DNA of 64,000 nucleotides from Branchiostoma lanceolatum (taxonomy: Eukaryota; Chordata; Leptocardii; Amphioxiformes; Branchiostomatidae): positions 6,183,574 to 6,247,573 of the forward strand of contig NC_089733.1 in assembly GCF_035083965.1 (NCBI RefSeq), read 5' to 3'. Below, piece after piece: positions 57,655 to 64,000 of the stretch; within the stretch, counting starts at the first letter, position 1; the number at the start of each line of letters is the position of its first letter. Both the position numbers and the translations under genes were made by a program. The notes under the pieces are model-generated. The model was not told the DNA's origin, made no database searches, and saw only the letters and a list, made by a program, of their open reading frames with translations.

Positions 57655-58795
57655 GAATACTCAAATAGAAATCATAGCATTACGTTTGCTCATGGAACGG
57701 AAGTTCTTTTTTCTGTTAGTAATTGTTTTATTACATATATACCATTACTAATATAAGAGTAATTGTAAAAATAATTTTCATGTAGCAAAGCGATTGAATA
57801 ATATGAAAAAAATACATACACAGAGCCTCTGTGTTGAACTGGTCTAATAAAAAGAATGCCATAACCATGAAAAATTAAGAAAAAAATACTTTAACAATCA
57901 CAGAAAGAGATGCATGTCATGAAGCTATTTTCTACCATTGGGTTTTTAAAAGCTCATTGCGTGAAATATGACAGCATCTTAAAATCAACATGAAAATTAT
58001 TTTTATCATTTTTCTATCCGTCTGAAAAAAAAACCAAGACGTTACAAGATAATATTACAACCCATCATCAGAACTTGCAGACTATGAATGATTTCAAATC
58101 CCTTTCTAATAGAAATATTTTGACCCATCTATCATTTAGATGAAATAGCAAGAATAGAATAATTGTTTTATCAACACATACCGTTCAACGCCTCTCTCGT
58201 GTACAGAGTTTGGCCGCAGAGCTGCTGGCGCTAGCGATGTTACAGTCTTGTTTAAGGCTCGAACACGTGTGTGGGACTACACTTTATATTGGCAGGCAAC
58301 CACCGTGTATTTCCTTCCGGTAACTCGATTATGAGGCGGGTAACCGATAACGGAGGCGTGGTGTTATCCAATTGGAAGTTGTTAAAGCAAACACGCTGTA
58401 ATGTTTTCAATGACGCTCTGTAGTCAAGAGAAAATATTCAAACGTTTTAAGTATGTTTCTCCAAGAGGGGCCATATACATTTGAAGAGTGAATAAAGTTG
58501 TAAAACGATACGAAAGTGGACCATCTATTTGACTTAAAGCAGATGTAAGGAAATAATTTTAGCTGATTTCATTTTTTCTTATAAAAAAGACGGTCAACAA
58601 GATCAGAGCGCTTGGGATGTAATATGGTGCCCATAAGTATGAAAATTTATGATTTTTCTATTTCTGTTTTTTAAATGATATTCGCATCTAGCAGGCGAGC
58701 CCTTGGGCAGGCATTGTGCATTAGAGGCCTCTATTAGACTTACTATGTGCGACCTTTAAATCTAGAGTCTTGAGGATTATGTCAAGAACAAGAAT
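57655..58795. other. Gene-free stretch
   Basis: Nothing recognised except a possible exon-like minus-strand segment near 58195-58240 ending at AACG|GTATGT. That is too weak to call. Confidence 0.4.
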
Positions 58796-58800
58796 CTTAA

Positions 58801-59432
58801 GTGGCGTCGCGGTGGCGCAGTGGTAGGGTGTTTGGCCTAGCCTCCACCAGGCCCTCTTACGGGCGTATGAATCGTAGAATTCGTAGAAAAAGGAATGATT
58901 AGCCGGTAGAGTCAGTCCACAGTGAAAATCACATTTCGCCCGTTTAACGGAGCCAGAAAGTGAAACCCTGGAGTAGTTAGTCTGGTAGAGACTATGTTTG
59001 GCCCCAGAACCCAGAGGCACTGAGTTCGAATCTGGGGTTCCCTGATTTGTCCCGTTGACGTTGTGCCCTTAGGAAAGGCACTTTACACTAATTTCCTCAC
59101 TTCTCTCAGGTGTAATTGAGTACTTAGTTTCGGTTAGGGACGTCCCTCGGATATGACGTTAAATGGAGGTCCCGTGTTTGAGGAGAGCCACAGCTCTAGC
59201 ACGTCAAAGAACCCACCACACTTATCGACAAGAGTAGGGGTCCTTCTCGGTGTGAGCGGTTCAAAACCTACAGTCCTATGGCCGCACATGGGGCAATTGA
59301 CATATTGAGGTCACCTGAGTTAGCTCCAAATGGTAGTCGCTCTAGGCCCTTGCGATCTATCCCCGCCAAATGTGCGCTCCTCGCAATTCAGCCCCTGGCT
59401 GCGAAGAGAGAGTAGTCGGCCTACCCAATAAT
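58801..59432 (+). mobile_element. tRNA-derived SINE, family A, interrupted by a nested MITE
   Basis: The head GTGGCGTCGCGGTGGCGCAG is split from the B box (GAGTTCGAATC) by the insertion at 58838-58994. The long 3' part (CCTATGGCCGCACATGGGGC, TGCGCTCCTCGCAATTCAGC) is present. Confidence 0.85.
58838..58994. mobile_element. MITE nested in a SINE, with 9-bp target duplication
   Basis: TGTTTGGCC occurs at 58829-58837 and 58995-59003. The ends are TAGCCTCCACCAGG and CTGGTAGAGACTA. A 9-bp duplication suggests a Mutator-like origin, with caution. Confidence 0.75.
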
Positions 59433-59439
59433 AAGAAAT

Positions 59440-60370
59440 AGGTAAACGATTTGCGACCCCCCTCATCTATCTAGGTTCATTTCTAACTCATGGTTAACTG
59501 TATTTTACCTGGCGTTTTCCTCCACACCCACCCCAATGTTGTGGTCATTAGAACACTTTTTATGTGCGCTAATCTATCAGTAACGAATCATCCCTGAAAT
59601 CCTCATAATTAACTCACCGTCTGGTGTGGTTTCATAACGAGACCACAGTCAACGGCTGCAGGTCTCACCGCTTGTCCTGATTTGCATAAACATGGACGTA
59701 GTCTATCGTCCTCGTTACCAGTATAAGGAAATTCTATTTTTCACTTTAAGGACGACAAAGCAAATAATTTCTTATTGATGTTACAGTGGTTAGCTTACTT
59801 TGCGATATTCTTCAAGAAACTCACGTCTCCCTAACTGGATTCCAGACGTTAGCAATGTAGAACTTTGGAAGCAGAATTTTTGTGGGATTTTTTCGTTTGT
59901 TTGTTCGCACAACCGCAGGAAATTTGAACCAAGAACCTTTGGATCCTGAAGTAAACAACTTTAGCTACAAGACGTAAGATCAACAAAAGAGATATTTCCC
60001 TACTATATGCCGAATTCTTCCATCCAAGAACAATCTCGTCTTTCAATGGATTTATTTTGGATAGGATTTTAAATGTACACCCATGAAGCGCCCTCTATCG
60101 ACATTTCTTTGAAATCCATTCGCATTGATCCTCTAAGGCCACATTATGCAATATTTGTTGACTGCGAGACTTCCGTTAAATTTCTATATTAAAACCACTC
60201 ACCTAATTTTATGACACGCTTGATTTTGAGGCTTGCTTTTTGATTGGTTAACAGGGGTGGTGAGAGGGAATGTAAAGCAAACAACGCCATGTAATCTAGA
60301 ATCGGTCTGATAAAACGTGTTTGATCAAGATGGTTCAATGAAAACGCAGCAAATATCCCCCTCCCCCTTC
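59440..60370. other. Gene-free stretch
   Basis: Nothing recognised. Confidence 0.4.
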
Positions 60371-60373
60371 TTT

Positions 60374-60718
60374 GTCAGAGGTAGCCTCTATCACGTTCCA
60401 CATGTCGCTGGAAAAATAGTAGAAATTGGCCAAAAATACGGATAACATGCCGGTGACACGCGAACGTCGCGATCGGACGAGCTCCGGAAAATCGCCTGAA
60501 GCCCGCGTTATCATCGACAGGACGTCGGCCGTTCTGACACGTCGATCAGCCGAGCTAAATTTTTGATTTGTGACGGGGACTTAAAGAAGTGACAGTTAAG
60601 TTTGCGACCTCTAACTGTAACTTCTTAAGCGGACCAGCTTCTCTAGCCTGTTATCCGTCTATTTGTCAAATTTCTACTATTTTCAAACGACCTGTGAATT
60701 AAGCCTGGTAGAGGCTAA
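60374..60718. mobile_element. MITE with about 65-bp inverted ends (GTAGCCTCTA...TAGAGGCTA)
   Basis: Left GGTAGCCTCTATCACG, AAATAGTAGAAATTGG and CGGATAACA are mirrored at the right by TGTTATCCG, AAATTTCTACTATTTT and CCTGGTAGAGGCTAAG. Related ends occur at 7858-7912 and 62650-62705. Confidence 0.75.
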
Positions 60719-61552
60719 GTCAGATTCGAAGTGCCTGGAACAATTATCTTTACGAAATGCGAGCTTCGCTTTCAAAGTGCGGCCGGCCACGTCGACCTTA
60801 CGGTTTTTCTTTTGTCTTACTTTTTTCATCGATGCTAAAACAGAACCAACCGTCAATGTGCGTTTGAAGCTTCTACGTCATATAATGAATATGCTGGATT
60901 TGGAAGACAGTCCCAAGACAGCTACAGTTCCCAATTAATTGTCTTAAACCTCTCGCACGACAGAAGGCGAACAATCCCTATGTCCAACACGTTACCATAG
61001 TGTGAAGTGACGTTACTACAGCGAGCCATTCAGACTTGTCTTTTATATAAACCACTTTATCACACAGTATACCCGTGCATTATATACAAGCCGTTACGAA
61101 ATACGAGCATAAAAACAAACAGGTCATACAGGGTTGTAAAGGAAAGTAGTTTACCCTCAAAACAACCCGGGACATATCAAGTTCTAGTAGAAACAATACG
61201 CGACTTCCGCCCATTATGAGACCTACACATGTTGTATGGGCGGATAAACACATGCAGGTTTGCAAGGATTATTTTCTCTGCACCTGTACGATTCGATGTT
61301 ATCGGTAGACGTGAAAAGATCTGTAGCCAGGTCATGAACTCCAGAACAAAAAGTCGTGGTCTGTTGTTTTTGTTTTGAGACCTTTTGTGTCTGCCAGGGA
61401 CCAAATGTCCCCTTCACGTATAGCGCACTGCCGTAGGCGTTTGGCTACCAACTTTTTATTGGTTATACGGCGTTAGGCAGCAAGGAGAAGGTTAAGATAC
61501 TTTACACTAGTCAGTATGCAAACATTAAATTTGCAGAATCGGTATTTATCAT

Positions 61553-61705
61553 AAAAGAGAAATGTTCGCGGTTGTTCTATGTTTGCGGTTTTCGCGGTGA
61601 CAGCTTCACCGCGAATTTAAACACATCGCAAGCATTTTTGTTCGGTCTTCTGTCCGCCTACTCTCTTTTCAACCGCGAAGTTAAAACCACCGCGAACACA
61701 CCGTT
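61553..61705. mobile_element. MITE, ACTGTAAATGCA family, copy 3, truncated
   Basis: AAATGTTCGCGGTTG through CACCGCGAACACACC matches the interior of the copies at 1796 and 31723. The right end is replaced by the SINE at 61711. Confidence 0.6.
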
Positions 61706-61710
61706 TTTCA

Positions 61711-62152
61711 CCCAGAACCCAGAGGTACTAAGTTCGAATCCGGCGTTCCCTGATTTGTCCCGTTGACGTTGTGCCCTTAGGAAAGGCACTTAGCACGACT
61801 TTCCTCACTTCACTCAGGTGTGAATGAGTACCTAGCTTCGGTCAGGGACGTCCCTCGGATAGGACGTTAAATGGAGGTCCTGTGTTTGAGAAGAGCCACA
61901 CCTCGAGCCCGTTAAAAAGAACCTACCGCACTTATTGAAAAGAGTAGGGACCTTTCCCGGTGTGATTGGTTCAAAACCGACAGTCCTATGGCCGCACATG
62001 GGGCAATTGTCGTATTGAGGTCACCTGCACGCCGAATGGCAGTCGCTACAGACCCTTGCGATCTAGCCCCGCTAAATGTGCGCTCCTCGCAATTCAGCCC
62101 CTGGCTGCGAGGAGAGTGTAGTCGGCCCACCCAATAACAATAAATTCACGCT
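61711..62152 (+). mobile_element. tRNA-derived SINE, family A, starting at the B box
   Basis: It begins AGAACCCAGAGGTACTAAG, GTTCGAATCC and continues through the full body and long 3' part to AATAACAATAA. The A-box half of the head is missing. Confidence 0.75.
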
Positions 62153-62636
62153 TGACGTACTGTGGAATGCTGGTGTTAATGGCGCAACACGTGCCATGTA
62201 TAACATTCCATGTACAGATGCACGTGTCGCGTCTTTTGACGGTTTTCGTACACCCTTGTCGATGTTGGCTCTGTCATATATATGCATAGCTTGCTGAACA
62301 TCAGACGACAAAAATAATCGTACGAGATATGTGTCGAGGTTCAAATTGTAAAAACAGAATCATTTGAGCTCTAACGTTTTTGTCTTCCTTTACAGCTATC
62401 GTGATAGAGCACATATTGTCTCTACCACAATTATTGACTGGAGAGATGTCACATTTATCTGGCGGTCTTTCTATTCCATAATGCTTGATTCTGGTTCTGG
62501 AGCAGGGTACCTGGGTTCGAATCCCACAGTGAAGTCGCTAACCCGACGTCGTGCATGATATTCTGCTGACTCGGTAATGATCCTATTGTCAGAAGGCCGG
62601 CAATGGAAATAATTAGCGACCCAGATTTTGCACCAG

Positions 62637-62850
62637 AGGACCATGTACGGGGTAACCTCTACCAGGCCCCGTGGGTCGCTGGGAAAATAGTAGAAATTGG
62701 CCAAAATAGAGTCAATTGTATGAAGGGAGTCGGCTACGGAGAGAGGGTCAAATAGGCACCTGCGAATGAAACCCTCCATGGCCAAAGTCTCCCCGCAAAT
62801 GTTCTCCCTATAGCCGGCGCGGTTAGTCTGCTAGAGACTACTGTACGGGT
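62637..62850. mobile_element. MITE fragment related to 60374-60718 and 33697-33868
   Basis: GGTAACCTCTACCAGGCCCC and AAAATAGTAGAAATTGGCC occur at the left, and GCGGTTAGTCTGCTAGAGAC at the right. Confidence 0.55.
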
Positions 62851-63099
62851 TCGAATCCTACACTTGACTGTTAAACATGTTAAACCGTCTTCAGTACAAG
62901 TGTACATGCAGGTGTGCAGTATCTAGCCATGCATATGTGTCATCTGTGCAAGAAAATTGGGTCACGTTAAAACTACAGCTCCACATGTACTGTGCACGGC
63001 CATTCATATCGCAAATAGTAGCAAGTAAACCTCTCAGCGATCCAACAGTGGCTTGGGAAAAACTTAAATTTTCAGAAATATAGTGCAACTAACTGGGTG

Positions 63100-63375
63100 G
63101 CATCGAATGACCGAGTGGGTATGCTAGTGGATACGAGAGCTTGATTCCTGCCGGTGTTCTTGGCGTTCCTGGTTAGACATTGTGTCCTTGGAAAAGGCAC
63201 TTAACACGACTTTCCTCACTCCACTCAGGTGTAAAAAATGGGTACATTGCTTCGGTTGGGGAGGTAAAAGTCAGTTGGATGAGAGGGATGGGCTCCACCC
63301 TCTAATACTATGCCCTAGACACAGTATACACAAACCCACGACCCTTACAGCCTCAAAAAGGCTACGGGACTAGCT
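63100..63375 (+). mobile_element. SINE family C, copy 2
   Basis: CCTTGGAAAAGGCACTTAAC and a GATGGGCTCCACCC block, then CTAGACACAGTATAC and CCTCAAAAAGGCTACGGGAC, shared in reverse with 16337-16600. Confidence 0.6.
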
Positions 63376-63777
63376 TACATGTACCTCTATCTTTTACAAC
63401 TGCCAAATGAAAATATACATACGATGGGGACTTTGTAAGCAAAGCTGATATTAGAAACATACCGTTTAAGTGTACGGACTTCGCCTGCTGCCGCCTCAAA
63501 TCAGCTTAAGACAAATTATTTTCTCGTACTTACTTTTACTAGCTTCTGTCCAAGTGCTGCCCGCCTGGAATCCTCCCAACAAGTAGCACACTGTGGACTG
63601 ACACGGTGAATTGAAGCCAGACTAACATGGTCCTCACGAAATAATGCTACCTACGTCATCCGTGACATCACGGCCAAGCGGACCCCTTTGTGTCAAAATT
63701 GCCTCAAGCTAAAAACAAAAATCTAAGAGAGACTCATTGATTTGATTTTTCTGTAGACACTGCGATTGCTTTTCGTG

Positions 63778-63935
63778 GTCGCACATGGGGCAATTATCGT
63801 ATTGAGGTCACCTGAGTTAGCGCCGAATGGCAGTCGCTCCAGACCCTTGCTATCTAGCCTCGTTAATTGTAAGCTCCTCGCAGTTCAGCCCCTGGCTGCG
63901 AAGAGAGAATAGTCGGTCCATCTGATAACAATAAC
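63778..63935 (+). mobile_element. SINE family A 3' end only
   Basis: CGCACATGGGGCAATTATCG through GCGAAGAGAGAATAGTCGG and a terminal AACAATAACAA. Confidence 0.65.
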
Positions 63936-64000
63936 AATTTTGGGCTGGTAACGTTAACTGTAAAACGGTTTTGTTAACGGGAACGTTGCATAACTGAAAA

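Noticed and set aside
63531-63600. Minus-strand 5' UTR exon ending at GTAAAA|GTAAGT
   Set aside because: The donor is good but there is no coding content and no way to link it to a gene from sequence alone.

Overview
The window is animal nuclear DNA and most resembles a cephalochordate (amphioxus, Branchiostoma). It has intron-rich protein genes with GT-AG junctions, several tRNA-derived SINE families, many short inverted-repeat DNA transposons (MITEs), decayed non-LTR retrotransposons and long minisatellites inside introns. The species is inferred from gene style and repeats, not proven. There are no operons, CRISPR arrays or prokaryotic features.

Layout. (1) 2227-2918, minus: the first two coding exons of an unrecognised lysine-rich protein. 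(2) 5382-11621, plus: a proposed four-exon gene for a short coiled-coil plus NHL-propeller protein. (3) 11637-13570: two retrotransposon remnants, one on each strand. (4) 18865-29650, plus: a complete ten-exon ecto-5'-nucleotidase (CD73/NT5E-like) gene, with an 80-bp minisatellite in intron 1 and a 52-bp minisatellite in intron 3. (5) 32060-35555, minus: a seven-exon betaine-homocysteine S-methyltransferase (BHMT-like) gene, tail to tail with the nucleotidase. (6) 44512-54124, minus: a six-exon SAM-dependent class I methyltransferase of the Rv2258c-like type. (7) 55-64 kb: almost wholly SINEs, MITEs and unrecognised sequence. In genes 4, 5 and 6 the splice phases agree at every junction and total CDS length is a multiple of three. 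The single exception is a one-base excess in a G8 run of nucleotidase exon 3.

The three complete genes touch nucleotide and one-carbon metabolism: extracellular AMP to adenosine, homocysteine remethylation, and a SAM-dependent methyl transfer. Their proximity may be chance.

The most unusual theme is repeated remodelling of splice sites. Three genes carry tandem duplications spanning an exon 3' end and its 5' splice donor: about 39 copies of 52 bp in the nucleotidase, 3 extra copies of 134 bp in the methyltransferase, and one 69-bp in-frame duplication in BHMT. Mobile elements or minisatellites also abut several 3' splice acceptors. Each 52-bp unit also carries a TGACGTCA octamer (perfect CRE) in nearly every copy. 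The nucleotidase lacks the expected catalytic histidine (GNHEFD reads GNNEFD).
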